Origin: Ureibacillus chungkukjangi
GTDB lineage: Bacteria > Bacillota > Bacilli > Bacillales_A > Planococcaceae
Direction: 5' to 3'
NCBI RefSeq assembly: GCF_003217295.1
Contig: NZ_QJTJ01000002.1
Coordinates: forward strand, 1-64,000
Length of the DNA stretch: 64,000 bases
Positions 42,958-52,363 of the stretch are shown one piece after another. The notes under the pieces are model-generated. The model had not been told where the DNA came from and made no database searches. It saw only the letters and a program-made list of their open reading frames with translations. A program made the position numbers and the translations under genes. Positions within the stretch are counted from its first letter, which is position 1, and the number at the start of each line of letters is the position of its first letter.

Positions 42958-43602
42958 TTAGCGAATAACTGTCAGTAATTCCTTCATCTCGTTGATAACG
43001 AAGTCAGCTTGATTTAACTCCTCTTGTTGAGCAAAATCAAAATTCACCCCTATTGAGACTAATCCATTTTCTTTTGCCGCCATAATATCAGACAATCGAT
43101 CTCCTACTACCCAAGCGCTCGACAATTCATTTTCTTCTATTACACTCTTTACTAATTCCGATTTGTTACCTGATGCTATCGATTGAATGCTATAAATTTT
43201 TTCAAACAATTGATTCAATTCATATGTATCAATAATCGCCTGTAAATACTCCCACTCCCCATTGCTCGCTACAAAAAGTGGATATTGGATACTTAGTGAT
43301 TGGAGTGTTTCTGCTACATTCGGATATAGCGCGCCTTTGCATAGAGTAATCATCTCAATTAGCTTTTTCTGAAATAGCTCGTTACTTTTTTCTCTAACTT
43401 CTTCAGAATGATTCGGACAAAGCGTTTCCCATACAACCGGTAACGGCACGCCCATAATTTCTCGGTATTTGCTAATAGGCGTCTCGCCAAACCATAGCTC
43501 ATTCTCTCTTAAAGCATCGAAAGTAGCAGCCAATGCTGGTTCTAATATCATATTTGTCTGAAATAAAGTTCCATCCATATCAAAAATTATTGCTTGTTTC
43601 AT
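42958..43602 (-). CDS. HAD-family phosphatase
   Basis: A cytoplasmic hydrolase of 214 residues, subfamily IA. Motif I is FDMDGTLFQTN (nucleophile and acid Asp), motif II is VASNGEW, and motif III/IV is K...VVGDRLSDIMAAKENG. A cap domain lies at about 15-95. GAGGTAAAAT precedes the ATG. The phosphorylated substrate is not indicated by sequence. Confidence 0.9.
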   Translation of the reverse strand: MKQAIIFDMDGTLFQTNMILEPALAATFDALRENELWFGETPISKYREIMGVPLPVVWETLCPNHSEEVREKSNELFQKKLIEMITLCKGALYPNVAETLQSLSIQYPLFVASNGEWEYLQAIIDTYELNQLFEKIYSIQSIASGNKSELVKSVIEENELSSAWVVGDRLSDIMAAKENGLVSIGVNFDFAQQEELNQADFVINEMKELLTVIR

Positions 43603-43826
43603 ATTTTACCTCCTCTTTACTTACGATTGATTATCATTACGCCTCTTTCATTATCTTACTTATATTTGAATTAAAGGAAATTTTCTTCAAAAAATTATAT
43701 TTCAGATAATTTTATATATTTATAATAGTTGAAAAATACTAAATATATCATTTTCTTAACATACTCAAAAATATTTTTTTGTTATTATAGTAACATTCTT
43801 ATTTTACTATATCGGGAGGAGATTTT

Positions 43827-45818
43827 ATGAAATTATCTATTAAATGGCGAGTACTTGCTATAGTGTTAATCATTATTGTTTTAGGCTTAGGGACTCTAGG
43901 AACAGTCAGCTCTCTTTTAATCACTTCGAAAACAGAGGATAACGTGATAGAACAGAGTAAGGTAGTAGTAAATGGCCTTTCAGATAATATCTCAACATTT
44001 TTATCTACTTACGAGAAAAGTATATTAAAATTAGCTGCATCACCAGATATACAAAATTTTTATTTAAATTCATCTACATATAATGATGAAGCGGATCAGC
44101 TATACCGCTTCGATTTAGCAGAATACTTATCCATTTACGATGCTTCCTCAGGCATTTACTTTACTGATGGTGAATACACAATTATTGAACCACATTTTGA
44201 TGGGATTAATGATTTAGATATAAAATCTCGTCCTTGGTATACAAATGCAATTCAAAATCCAGATCAGTTTGTATGGTCATCTCCTTACCTGGATAGCGTT
44301 ACTGGTGAATATGCAATAACAGGATCACTAGCGGTAAAAGATGGCAGCACGGTCATTGGAGTTTTAGGCGTAGATATTTTATTAGCAGAGCTTACAGATA
44401 TGCTCTCTTCTACTGATTTAGGCTATGAAGGATATCCAGTTGTTTTAGACAGTAACGGCGTAGCCATTGTTCATCCTTCCCAAATGGGTGAAGACCTTAG
44501 TAAAGATCGATTTGTACAAGCAATGCAGGCTGATGATAAAAGCATCAACAATATAACATCAACCATCAACAATGAGGAATCAGTTATTGTTTATAAAAAG
44601 GTTCCAGACTTAAATTGGACAGTATCTGCTGTGTACCAGGTTGATAATTTACACGGTTTAGCTAAGGATATCCAGCAAGTAATAGCTTTAATAGCAATTG
44701 CGATTATTGCAGTAACATTCATCGTTTTATATCTATTTATCACAAGCGTTTTAAAGCCTATTAATAAACTCGGTGTCTTAATGGAAGAGGTTTCTCAAGG
44801 TGATTTATCTGTTAATATCAAGGTGAAATCTCAGGATGAAATCGGCAAGCTTGCAGAGCATTTCAACTCAATGCTTTCGAATATGAAAAATATCATTACT
44901 GTTGTTCAAGATTCATCCAATAATGTAGAGCAACGTTCCCACCATTTAAGTGCACTTGCAGAAGAAACAAGTGCTGCAAGTATCGAAGTTTCCAATGCTG
45001 TGAATGATATTGCCATTGGTGCAACCACTTCATCTGAAAATGCAGATATGGTCACAGAAACTACAGGACAGCTTGGTGAAAGAATCAATGACATGAAGGT
45101 TCAAACCGCATCGTTACACGACATTACAATCGAGACTGATAAGTTAAATGTCATGGGGCATGAGAAAATGAATAATTTGTTAGGCTCCTTCACTCATTCA
45201 AAGCATGAATTAATGAATATGGCAGACGCAATTAGTGGGCTTGAACTCAAAGTAGGCGCAATTGATACTGTGATGAACACAATCTCTGAAATTTCAGCTC
45301 AAACAAATTTACTTGCACTAAACGCTAGTATAGAAGCCGCACGGGCAGGTGAGCATGGAAAAGGCTTCGCGGTAGTTGCAGATGAAGTTAGAAAGCTTGC
45401 CGAACAATCAGCAAAAGCAACAGAGCAAGTAAAAACAACTATTCAGGAATTACAATCAGAGTCACAGCAAGTCACAAATCAAATGACAGAGATGCAAAAT
45501 ACATTCCAAAATCAAGGTATTGTGGTTGAAGATACGAGCTCCCTATTCACAAATCTTTCAACCTTGATCGAGAACATGGAGAGTACTTTTAAAAATGTAA
45601 TCTCTCAAATCGAAGGAATTGTAATTTATAAAGATCAAGTAGTTCAAACAATAGAAGAAATGTCCCTAACTGCACAATCTACAGCAGCAGCCTGCGAAGA
45701 AGTCAGTGCATCAAGCGATGAACAGCTGACAGCAATTCAATCTGTAGCTGAAGCATCAGAAGAACTAAATAATTTGAGTACAGAATTAGCGATTGCAATT
45801 AGTAAATTCAAGATTTAA
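43827..45818 (+). CDS. Methyl-accepting chemotaxis protein with dCache sensor
   Basis: A chemoreceptor of 663 residues. The first membrane segment is at about 8-30, then an extracellular double-Cache sensor (about 35-280) with the ligand-pocket pattern RPWYTNA and [16 protein letters not shown], then the second membrane segment (about 285-307), HAMP (308-362) and the signalling coiled coil with the conserved hairpin tip [21 protein letters not shown]. Methylation-type Glu/Gln pairs occur on both arms. Amino acids or small carboxylates are common ligands of dCache; here it is unknown. GGGAGGAG precedes the ATG. It is monocistronic. Confidence 0.95.
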   Translation: MKLSIKWRVLAIVLIIIVLGLGTLGTVSSLLITSKTEDNVIEQSKVVVNGLSDNISTFLSTYEKSILKLAASPDIQNFYLNSSTYNDEADQLYRFDLAEYLSIYDASSGIYFTDGEYTIIEPHFDGINDLDIKSRPWYTNAIQNPDQFVWSSPYLDSVTGEYAITGSLAVKDGSTVIGVLGVDILLAELTDMLSSTDLGYEGYPVVLDSNGVAIVHPSQMGEDLSKDRFVQAMQADDKSINNITSTINNEESVIVYKKVPDLNWTVSAVYQVDNLHGLAKDIQQVIALIAIAIIAVTFIVLYLFITSVLKPINKLGVLMEEVSQGDLSVNIKVKSQDEIGKLAEHFNSMLSNMKNIITVVQDSSNNVEQRSHHLSALAEETSAASIEVSNAVNDIAIGATTSSENADMVTETTGQLGERINDMKVQTASLHDITIETDKLNVMGHEKMNNLLGSFTHSKHELMNMADAISGLELKVGAIDTVMNTISEISAQTNLLALNASIEAARAGEHGKGFAVVADEVRKLAEQSAKATEQVKTTIQELQSESQQVTNQMTEMQNTFQNQGIVVEDTSSLFTNLSTLIENMESTFKNVISQIEGIVIYKDQVVQTIEEMSLTAQSTAAACEEVSASSDEQLTAIQSVAEASEELNNLSTELAIAISKFKI

Positions 45819-45836
45819 GATTTTTTATTGAAAGTG

Positions 45837-45867
45837 GTCCCAAAGGATTTTAGTATCCTTTGGGACA
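45837..45867 (+). terminator. Intrinsic terminator of the chemoreceptor gene
   Basis: GTCCCAAAGGA (45837-45847) pairs perfectly with TCCTTTGGGAC (45856-45866); the tail is ACTTTAAT. Confidence 0.85.
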
Positions 45868-45879
45868 CTTTAATATCAT

Positions 45880-46356
45880 TTATCCCCTTCTTCTCACCAT
45901 CGTCATAAATTCTGCTCTATCAGTTTGGAATTCATGTTCTTCTATAAATCCTAGTTTTCGATATAAATGAATAGCTCTTTTATTGAATTTAGCAACAGTT
46001 AAACGTATAGGCGCGTTTTGGAAATCTTGTTCAATTAGTTTAATTATTAATAGGCAAAACTCAGCTCCTCTACCCTCTCCTACAAGCATTGGATTCATGC
46101 CAAGCCCCATATCTACTAATCTTTCTTCATAAGCTCCCATTGCATGTCCAGCTGGAACCTGTGCTGATTTCCCAGTACAAAAAAATCCAAATAATTCATT
46201 TTCTGTATCTACTAAAGCATAGTATGAACTATTAAGTAATTCTTCAAGTGCTTCTTTGGAGTACTCATTATTATAAAAATCATATGGAGGTTTATATTTC
46301 CAATTTAGTATTTGAATAGCGAATTGATTATTCATGTTGTACACTTTCAGTTTCAT
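45880..46356 (-). CDS. GNAT-family N-acetyltransferase
   Basis: A 158-residue acetyltransferase. The acetyl-CoA loop is weakly conserved (NPMLVGEGRGAEF), and the C-terminal VAKFNKRAIHLYRKLGF segment is typical of GNATs. The N-terminus has DFYNNEYSKEALEELL. GGGGTGAGTG precedes ATG 46356, so the GTG four codons earlier was rejected. Substrate unknown. Confidence 0.85.
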   Translation of the reverse strand: MKLKVYNMNNQFAIQILNWKYKPPYDFYNNEYSKEALEELLNSSYYALVDTENELFGFFCTGKSAQVPAGHAMGAYEERLVDMGLGMNPMLVGEGRGAEFCLLIIKLIEQDFQNAPIRLTVAKFNKRAIHLYRKLGFIEEHEFQTDRAEFMTMVRRRG

Positions 46357-46524
46357 ATTTACACTCACCCCACTATTCTTTTCGCTAAATATATTGAAAA
46401 ACCTTTATATGAATCAATGATTACTTTTTAAGCGAGGCATAATAATCAATTTATTTTAGAGGACTTTTATATTTCTTATAGAATTCAACTATCTTTAAAG
46501 ACATGTATTTTAGGAGGGATTTCA

Positions 46525-47079
46525 ATGATTGCGAATTTAATTGGCCATAGCGTTACATTAAGAGAAATGTTAGAAACTGATTGGATGGATGTACATGCCT
46601 ATGCTTCACTTCCAACAGTTAGCAGGTTTCAGCCTTGGGGGCCAAATTCTGAGGATGATTCATTAGAGTTCGTTCAACAGGTGGTTTCTGATAGTAATGA
46701 GGTTCCTAGATCACGATTTGTTTTCGCAGTCATCGTAGAGAATAAACTAATCGGCTCTGGAGAAATCAATATTCAGGATTTCATTGATAGAAAAGGAGAA
46801 ATTGGATACGTTGTACATCCAGATTATTGGGGATTAGGTTACGCTACAGAGGTGGCAAAAATGCTGATTGAATTTGGCTTTACTCAGTTAAACCTGCATC
46901 GAATTTCTGCCACCTGTGACCCTCGAAATATTGGCTCCGTCAAGGTTTTAGAAAAGATTGGTATGGTGAGAGAAGGAACAATTCGCGACGACTTTCTAAT
47001 TCACAATGGCTGGCGAGACTCTCACCTCTACGGAATATTGGAGCATGAATGGTTAGAACAAATAACTTCCAAAAAATAA
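46525..47079 (+). CDS. RimJ/RimL-type GNAT acetyltransferase
   Basis: A 184-residue acetyltransferase of the ribosomal-protein/amine group. Signatures are VTLREMLETDWMD at the N-terminus, IGYVVHPDYWGLGYATEVAKMLIEFGF (acetyl-CoA binding) and TCDPRNIGSVKVLEKIGMVREGTI. GGAGGGATTTC precedes the ATG. The target is unknown. A terminator follows. Confidence 0.9.
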   Translation: MIANLIGHSVTLREMLETDWMDVHAYASLPTVSRFQPWGPNSEDDSLEFVQQVVSDSNEVPRSRFVFAVIVENKLIGSGEINIQDFIDRKGEIGYVVHPDYWGLGYATEVAKMLIEFGFTQLNLHRISATCDPRNIGSVKVLEKIGMVREGTIRDDFLIHNGWRDSHLYGILEHEWLEQITSKK

Positions 47080-47103
47080 ATCAGTTATATTGAACCTTGT
47101 CCC

Positions 47104-47136
47104 AGCTTACCTCAACCATGAGGTGAGTTTTTTTAT
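47104..47136 (+). terminator. Intrinsic terminator of the RimJ/RimL-type gene
   Basis: CTTACCTCA (47106-47114) pairs with TGAGGTGAG (47119-47127), followed by seven T. Confidence 0.92.
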
Positions 47137-47139
47137 TGT

Positions 47140-47343
47140 CTATAACCCATCACAAGTAAAAGACCAATTAGAAATTAGTCCTTCTTTATGTATAATAGGA
47201 TTCCCATTTAAATTATGACATGCATTAGTTGCGTCCATAATTTCTTTATGCGTTAAATACATATCAATCGATAATCCAATTGCAATCAAAATAGCAAGAG
47301 AGGAAATAATAATTACAGCCTGTCTTTTCAAGTTAAAGCTCAC
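47140..47343 (-). CDS. Small single-pass membrane protein
   Basis: A 67-residue protein with a basic N-terminus, one membrane segment (about 9-29) and an outside domain with two cysteines (ACHNLNGNP and SFTCDGL), which could form a disulfide. The GTG start at 47343 follows AAGGAGTGTAAGGATAAA. I have seen similar small Bacilli proteins without known function. Confidence 0.65.
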   Translation of the reverse strand: MSFNLKRQAVIIISSLAILIAIGLSIDMYLTHKEIMDATNACHNLNGNPIIHKEGLISNWSFTCDGL

Positions 47344-47617
47344 TTTATCCTTACACTCCTTATTTAAAAGCGACAGTATTAATATATGAATAATGCAAAT
47401 AGTAAATGATAATTTACCGCATTATATTCTGATTACTTTTATTAATATACGAAAAAGAAGTGTAAATGTTTCTTTTTTTTCTGAAAAATATACCTTTTAT
47501 GCTGTCTTATCCAAGAGAGGGAACAATATTTTGCTGGTGAAGCCGTTATATTTAGCAAAGGATTGTAAATAATTAAATGGCAGTACGATAGTGAATTTTC
47601 AAAAGGAGGATTTCAGA

Positions 47618-47797
47618 ATGAATGCACAAAGAGCTCAAGAAATTTCAGAATCACCAGTCATTGCAAAGGTCCTGTATAACGGAGAAAAGGTCTATATTCA
47701 ACATGTAGATGCTGATGCTGGAACAGCAAGAATCTATCCCCTCGATGATCCTCAAAAAGAACAAGAGGTCTCATTATCAAATTTAACGGAACATTAA
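47618..47797 (+). CDS. sspH: Small acid-soluble spore protein, H type
   Basis: A 59-residue spore-core protein made in the forespore. MNAQRAQEISESPVIAKV...NGEKVYIQHVD...GTARIYPLDDP is close to B. subtilis SspH throughout. The frame runs nine codons further upstream, but AAAAGGAGGA directly precedes ATG 47618, which gives the family N-terminus. It is the strongest evidence in the window that the organism sporulates. Minor SspH-type proteins are of unknown importance to resistance. Confidence 0.95.
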   Translation: MNAQRAQEISESPVIAKVLYNGEKVYIQHVDADAGTARIYPLDDPQKEQEVSLSNLTEH

Positions 47798-47960
47798 TAA
47801 TTAAAAATAGTTTAAGCGACAACTTGTTTGACTTCAAATAAAAAATAGAAATTTATTTAAATCCACCTTCTTTATTACCATTTAATGCTTTTCTAAGTAG
47901 TTTTTATTTATAGAATAAATCCACTTTCCAAGAGCAAATTATTATCTAGGAGGTGAATCC

Positions 47961-48167
47961 ATGGGTAACAAAAACAGCAAGGAAACAATAAACACGAGAA
48001 CCCACAACCCTTTTGAAACCTACGCGCATTTGCATAGGAATACTACAAGCCACCAAGATAACCCAGAAGATAATACTGCTGAAATAGCAGAAGAATTCGA
48101 CTCAAAGGTTAAAAACAAAAATAACGCAACAAATCACGATAAAAATATGCAATCGAATAAAAGATAA
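47961..48167 (+). CDS. Small hydrophilic protein, possibly spore-associated
   Basis: A 68-residue, Asn/Lys/Glu-rich protein without hydrophobic core, so probably disordered. AEIAEEFDSKVKNKN weakly recalls the EFA-E repeat core of gamma-type spore proteins. CTAGGAGGTGAA precedes the ATG. It lies between sspH and the 51-codon gene at 48200, same direction. A spore role is inferred from context. Confidence 0.6.
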   Translation: MGNKNSKETINTRTHNPFETYAHLHRNTTSHQDNPEDNTAEIAEEFDSKVKNKNNATNHDKNMQSNKR

Positions 48168-48199
48168 ACTAAAACCATACAATATTGGAGGAATATACA

Positions 48200-48355
48200 A
48201 TGGCTAAGAAAAATAAAAACAACTTTAACAACAATGCTAATAACAATAATAACCAAAACAATTCCAATAATAACAACCAAGAATTCGCTCAAGAATTAGA
48301 TGTACAGGAAATCAAAAATAACAACAAAAAGGCAAAAAAGAACAGAAATAAATAG
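48200..48355 (+). CDS. 51-residue gamma-type-like small acid-soluble spore protein
   Basis: An Asn/Gln/Lys-rich peptide of 51 residues. NQEFAQELDVQEIK aligns with the gamma-type core TEFASETDAQQV (E-F-A-E-D-Q conserved), the stretch around the germination-protease cut. The rest is low-complexity AsnAsn/Lys. GGAGGAATATACA precedes the ATG. It is 32 bp after the gene at 47961-48167 and lies in the same spore-protein cluster as sspH. The match is short, so the family call is tentative. Confidence 0.65.
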   Translation: MAKKNKNNFNNNANNNNNQNNSNNNNQEFAQELDVQEIKNNNKKAKKNRNK

Positions 48356-48418
48356 TAATTAAAGTTTATAAATGCATTTGAAGTATTTACAGATACTTTA
48401 AGTGCATTTATTTGTAAA

Positions 48419-49132
48419 TTAATCCTCTTTAAAAATATCCCTAATAAATCTCTCTCGATTTTCTAAAAAGTACCTTGTAATCTGGTAATGACTAGTTTGT
48501 TCGTACTCAACCTCTTGTATAGTTTCTTCATCAAAACTATAGATAGTGGCATTAGGATACCCTAAAAGAATTGGAGAATGTGTGGCAATAATAAATTGAC
48601 TATCCCCGTCATGTACTAAATCATTTATAATTCTTAAAAATGCAAGCTGTCTCTGAGGAGATAAGGCTGCTTCTGGCTCATCCAATATATAAATAGCATT
48701 GCCATTAAAACGATTGGAGAATAAAGACATGAAAGATTCACCGTGAGATTGCTCGTGCAAGGACTTGCCTCCATATGCATTAAATGCTTTTACATCATCT
48801 ATATGGGATGCAAAATTATAAAAAGATTCTGCTCTCATAAAGAAGCCATTTGACATTTTTGGCCACCATGAAAGACTAATAAATTTACCTAATGCAGATT
48901 CGGAACGGTGGACATCGTAATAATTATTCCTTCCTCCACCAGCAGTATTAAATCCACATTTTTCAGCAATAGCTTCCAGGAGCGTTGATTTACCGGAACC
49001 ATTTTCGCCAACAAAAAATGTTACTGGACCTTGAAACTCTAGATAGTCTAGTTCCTTTATTCCCGGAATCGAAAATGGGTATTCAGTAAAAGAAGGAATT
49101 AATTCTCGTTGGAGCTCAATTCTCTTTAACAT
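48419..49132 (-). CDS. AAA-type ATPase, SMC/OLD-like (COG3910 type)
   Basis: A soluble ABC-like ATPase of 237 residues without a membrane or coiled-coil arm. Walker A is GENGSGKST, the signature region is QSHGESF, and Walker B is AIYILDEPEAALSPQR. The His-switch is THSPILL. It resembles small stand-alone predicted ATPases. No nuclease or toxin partner lies beside it, so an abortive-infection role is not supported. The GGGTGATGAAG site precedes the ATG. Confidence 0.88.
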   Translation of the reverse strand: MLKRIELQRELIPSFTEYPFSIPGIKELDYLEFQGPVTFFVGENGSGKSTLLEAIAEKCGFNTAGGGRNNYYDVHRSESALGKFISLSWWPKMSNGFFMRAESFYNFASHIDDVKAFNAYGGKSLHEQSHGESFMSLFSNRFNGNAIYILDEPEAALSPQRQLAFLRIINDLVHDGDSQFIIATHSPILLGYPNATIYSFDEETIQEVEYEQTSHYQITRYFLENRERFIRDIFKED

Positions 49133-49146
49133 TCTTCATCACCCGC

Positions 49147-49614
49147 TTACAAATAATAACTCATAATAATAAGTTCACCTTTTTTGCCCATTCTACGTTC
49201 CCCTTCATCAACGTACCCACTTTTCTTGTACAAGCTTTGCGCCACATCATTTTGTACATTCACCGCTAATACGATTTCGTTAATATTATCAAAATACTGT
49301 TTTACAAAAGATGGCAGTTCCTTTAATGCTTGCTTTGCATAGCCTTTGCCTAAATAGCGATGATCCGTTGAAAATGTTCTTAATAAAATGGCATTAGCAT
49401 TATCAGAATATGGCTTTACACCAGCATTTTTATGTAGATTGAAGAAAGTAACAAGCTTCCCCTCCTCTAACGCTAATACTGCGTAACGATCTATGTCTTC
49501 GCTAGCCAGTTCAATACTTTCCGTCGGTATTCCCGTATAGCGAAGCTGTTCTTCAGTTAATTGATATTGTTTGATTGCTTTTTCATATTGACCTTCATAA
49601 AAACAGAGCTCCAA
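49147..49614 (-). CDS. GNAT-family N-acetyltransferase
   Basis: A 155-residue acetyltransferase starting at a TTG (49614) that follows GGAGGTG by six bases; the frame is open to ATG 49674 but without a ribosome site. YLGKGYAKQALKELP is the acetyl-CoA loop and NDVAQSLYKKSGYVDEGERR the C-terminal motif. Substrate unknown. Another GNAT follows upstream. Confidence 0.85.
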   Translation of the reverse strand: MELCFYEGQYEKAIKQYQLTEEQLRYTGIPTESIELASEDIDRYAVLALEEGKLVTFFNLHKNAGVKPYSDNANAILLRTFSTDHRYLGKGYAKQALKELPSFVKQYFDNINEIVLAVNVQNDVAQSLYKKSGYVDEGERRMGKKGELIIMSYYL

Positions 49615-49694
49615 GATCCACACCTCCAATAGAACGTTTGTTCTTATTTTATAATTATTCACTCGCATTTTCAACCATATTTTACAAAATATCC

Positions 49695-50579
49695 TTATTT
49701 CCTTTCATTACTACGATTAAATTTATAGCTATATAATAAATCCCTCTCTACAAATCCAGCTTTAAAATAAACATGATTTGCTTTGTCATTTTTAGCTTCA
49801 ACACATAATTTCATCTCGTTTATTTCACTGAAATTAAATATTTCTGTTACAACTTCCTTCAACAGCAGCGTGCCATATCCTTGATTTTGAGCAGCTGGTG
49901 CAATCGCAAAATAGTGTAAGTCTGCCTCATTCATGTCCAAATCCACCTCGTAATAGGCATACCCAAGCATTTCTCCTGCTTCAGACTTGAGGATTTTTAA
50001 TATATGCTCTTCATTTAATCGGCTTGCAATGGTTTGAGCGCTATAATATGTATTCGGAAAAGCTGCTGATTGCAGAGCTTCAAAAGCTTGAAAATCGTTT
50101 TGGATAAAGTCTGTACTCTTTCTATTTTGAAGCGTTACAAAATTGTCTCTCTCCAATTCTAAAATAAGGTGCTCTCCCGTTTTAGTTGCTTGGATCATAT
50201 TCATAAAATCCTGTTGCTTTATATTTTCTTTATTTAAAAAGAAATAAAAAATCCTAACTTTTGGGTACTCCTGCATAAGCCGCTCCCAAAGTTGATTTTG
50301 TGCAGTCAAGGCAGCATTTATATTAAATGGCCCCCAGACCTCTGCTGTGTCCTCATCTATATCCAACCCAATAGCAGCCTCAATTTCCCCATAGCTATTC
50401 CTAGCAACCAGAAACGAGATTTTGCCATCATCCCCTACAAAATCTTCTTGTAAGGTTTCGTAGATTTCATCGGCTTGAAGTCCACAATAACCAATATGAA
50501 AGGCTTTTTGATTATTTAATTCAGCTAAAAAGTGCGCTAACTCTTTAAAATCTTGCGAAATTCCGATAGTACCTGTCAT
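49695..50579 (-). CDS. GNAT protein with two acetyltransferase-like halves
   Basis: A 294-residue protein. The C-terminal half (about 155-294) is a full GNAT: ALQSAAFPNTYY, LHYFAIAPAAQNQGYGTLLL (acetyl-CoA loop) and AKNDKANHVYFKAGF. The N-terminal half has only the outline of a degenerate GNAT. GAGGTG precedes ATG 50579, rejecting the GTG at 50588. It is monocistronic or read with the upstream gene. Substrate unknown. Confidence 0.83.
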   Translation of the reverse strand: MTGTIGISQDFKELAHFLAELNNQKAFHIGYCGLQADEIYETLQEDFVGDDGKISFLVARNSYGEIEAAIGLDIDEDTAEVWGPFNINAALTAQNQLWERLMQEYPKVRIFYFFLNKENIKQQDFMNMIQATKTGEHLILELERDNFVTLQNRKSTDFIQNDFQAFEALQSAAFPNTYYSAQTIASRLNEEHILKILKSEAGEMLGYAYYEVDLDMNEADLHYFAIAPAAQNQGYGTLLLKEVVTEIFNFSEINEMKLCVEAKNDKANHVYFKAGFVERDLLYSYKFNRSNERK

Positions 50580-50649
50580 AAAATACACCTCACATTTCTT
50601 TTTCCTTCTAACTTAAAATTCGTTATCCCTGAATTTAATCCTTTAAAAA

Positions 50650-50692
50650 AAGAAAAAAGCGTCTCCTTTTACAGAAACGCTTTACTATACGT
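50650..50692 (-). terminator. Intrinsic terminator of the yitT-like gene
   Basis: AAGCGTCTC (50657-50665) pairs with GAAACGCTT (50684-50692), followed on the minus strand by a T-run. Confidence 0.83.
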
Positions 50693-50693
50693 A

Positions 50694-51566
50694 TTAGTGA
50701 ATATCTTTTTTTCTAAAGTTTCCGCCCTTTACTTCTGCTACATCATAAACTGTAACAAATGCACCTGGGTCGATTTCTTGTATAATTGCTTTCATTTTAC
50801 TTTCCTCTAATCGGTTGATGACACAAGTGATTTCCTTGAACATTTCATGTGAATAACCACCATAAACATCATTATAGGTTGCACTGCGTCCTAATCGATC
50901 ACGAATGGTTTCGACCATTACCTCAGGATCAGCTGTAATAATTTTAAAGGTTTTTGACCCACTTAAGCCTTCTTCAACAATATGGATTACCTTCGAAGCG
51001 ATGAAATATGCAATCCCTGAAAGAATAGCTCCTTGTAAACCAAATACCGTCGAAACAACGATGAAGACAAAGAGGTTTAAAAATAAAATCAAGTCACTTG
51101 TCCCAAATGGCAATTTTTTAGATAGTAATACAGCTAACATATCAATACCATCCAACGCACCACCATTACGTAAGGCAAGACCCATTCCAAACCCAAGGAT
51201 TATCCCACCAACAACAGTGATTAACAGCGTATCTCCTTCGATAATGGCTGGTATATGGTGCATCCACACTGTACCTACCGCTAAAGACACAATTCCCACT
51301 ACTGAATATATGGCAAAGCTTTTACCGATTTGCTTATAGCCTAGCCATACAAAAGGAATATTAAGGATAGCAATCAAAACCCCTAGAGGTAAATCGAAAA
51401 GCTGCGACCCGACGATACTTAAACCGGTCACTCCTCCATCCGATACATTATTTGGAATCAATACAGCCTCTAAACCGTATGCCGCAATTAATCCACCAAG
51501 GATAATCATGATTGTTTTCCCGATAATTTTAGCTATATTTGGCTTTCTCTTTAAAACCCTGTTCAT
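50694..51566 (-). CDS. YitT-family membrane protein
   Basis: A 290-residue protein with five to six membrane segments and a cytoplasmic DUF2179 tail (from about 220, KTFKIITADPEVMVETIRDRLGRSATY...GGYSHEM). LIPNNVSDGGVTGLS is the DGGVTG signature of the YitT/YvjA family. GGAGAAAAG precedes ATG 51566; the longer frame to 51590 lacks a ribosome site. Function not established. Confidence 0.92.
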   Translation of the reverse strand: MNRVLKRKPNIAKIIGKTIMIILGGLIAAYGLEAVLIPNNVSDGGVTGLSIVGSQLFDLPLGVLIAILNIPFVWLGYKQIGKSFAIYSVVGIVSLAVGTVWMHHIPAIIEGDTLLITVVGGIILGFGMGLALRNGGALDGIDMLAVLLSKKLPFGTSDLILFLNLFVFIVVSTVFGLQGAILSGIAYFIASKVIHIVEEGLSGSKTFKIITADPEVMVETIRDRLGRSATYNDVYGGYSHEMFKEITCVINRLEESKMKAIIQEIDPGAFVTVYDVAEVKGGNFRKKDIH

Positions 51567-51706
51567 CTTTTCTCCTACTTTCAAACTCACTTATAAGTAT
51601 GTATTTATGTCTTACTTCCTATTTAATTATAAGTTAGCTTGTCCAAAACTCAAAACACCTGCTCTAAGAATTTTATATGCAAATAATTTTTCATTAAATA
51701 TTTTAT

Positions 51707-52363
51707 TTAAGCTCCTACTAGCAATGCCGTTAATTCCTCCACAGATTCAACAATTTGTGTGGGTTCACTTCCCTTAAGCTCTTCAATAGAGCCGTAGCCA
51801 TACTTTACTCCAATCGAGTCAATTCCGGTTTCCTTTGCCCCTATCACATCGTACTTTCTGTCTCCAATCATTACGAATTCATCCTTAGATAACTCTTGAT
51901 AACCTTCCAAAATATACTGAATGATTTCTCCCTTTGCCGATCTTGTACCATCAAAGTTACTACCAACAATTTTGTCAAAGTACTCGTCCAGCTGAAAATA
52001 CTTTATGATTTGCTCCGCAAAAGCAGTGACCTTCGAGGTTGCGACAACCAAAATATACTGCTGCTCTTTTAATGCTTTTAATAACGGTACAATCCCATCA
52101 TATAATACATTTTCATAAATCCCTTTATCCTTAAATCGCTCTCGATAATGGTTTACAGCTAATAGAGTTTGCTCTTCTGTGAAACTATAAAACTCAGCAA
52201 ATGAAACATGTAAAGGAGGCCCTATAAAGCAAGTCAGCTTATCAAGGTTCGGTTCCTGGATATCCATTTTACTAAGTGCATATTGAACCGACTTTGTAAT
52301 CCCAACGACTGGATCTGTTAAGGTACCATCTAAGTCAAATAATATTACTTTATATTTTCCCAT
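51707..52363 (-). CDS. HAD-family phosphatase, phosphoglycolate phosphatase-like
   Basis: A 218-residue HAD-IA enzyme. Motif I is LFDLDGTLTDP, motif II VVATSKV, motif III K126-region, motif IV MIGDRKYDVIGAKETG. The cap sits at about 18-80. Most similar in pattern to Gph/PpaX-type phosphatases. AAAGGAGATG precedes ATG 52363, inside the end of the upstream nucleotidyltransferase gene (14-bp overlap), so translation is coupled. Substrate unknown. Confidence 0.9.
   Translation of the reverse strand: MGKYKVILFDLDGTLTDPVVGITKSVQYALSKMDIQEPNLDKLTCFIGPPLHVSFAEFYSFTEEQTLLAVNHYRERFKDKGIYENVLYDGIVPLLKALKEQQYILVVATSKVTAFAEQIIKYFQLDEYFDKIVGSNFDGTRSAKGEIIQYILEGYQELSKDEFVMIGDRKYDVIGAKETGIDSIGVKYGYGSIEELKGSEPTQIVESVEELTALLVGA

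Noticed and set aside
48419-49132. Small AAA ATPase as an abortive-infection (OLD-type) defence gene
   Set aside because: It lacks a Toprim nuclease domain or adjacent effector gene, and its neighbours are ordinary chromosomal genes.
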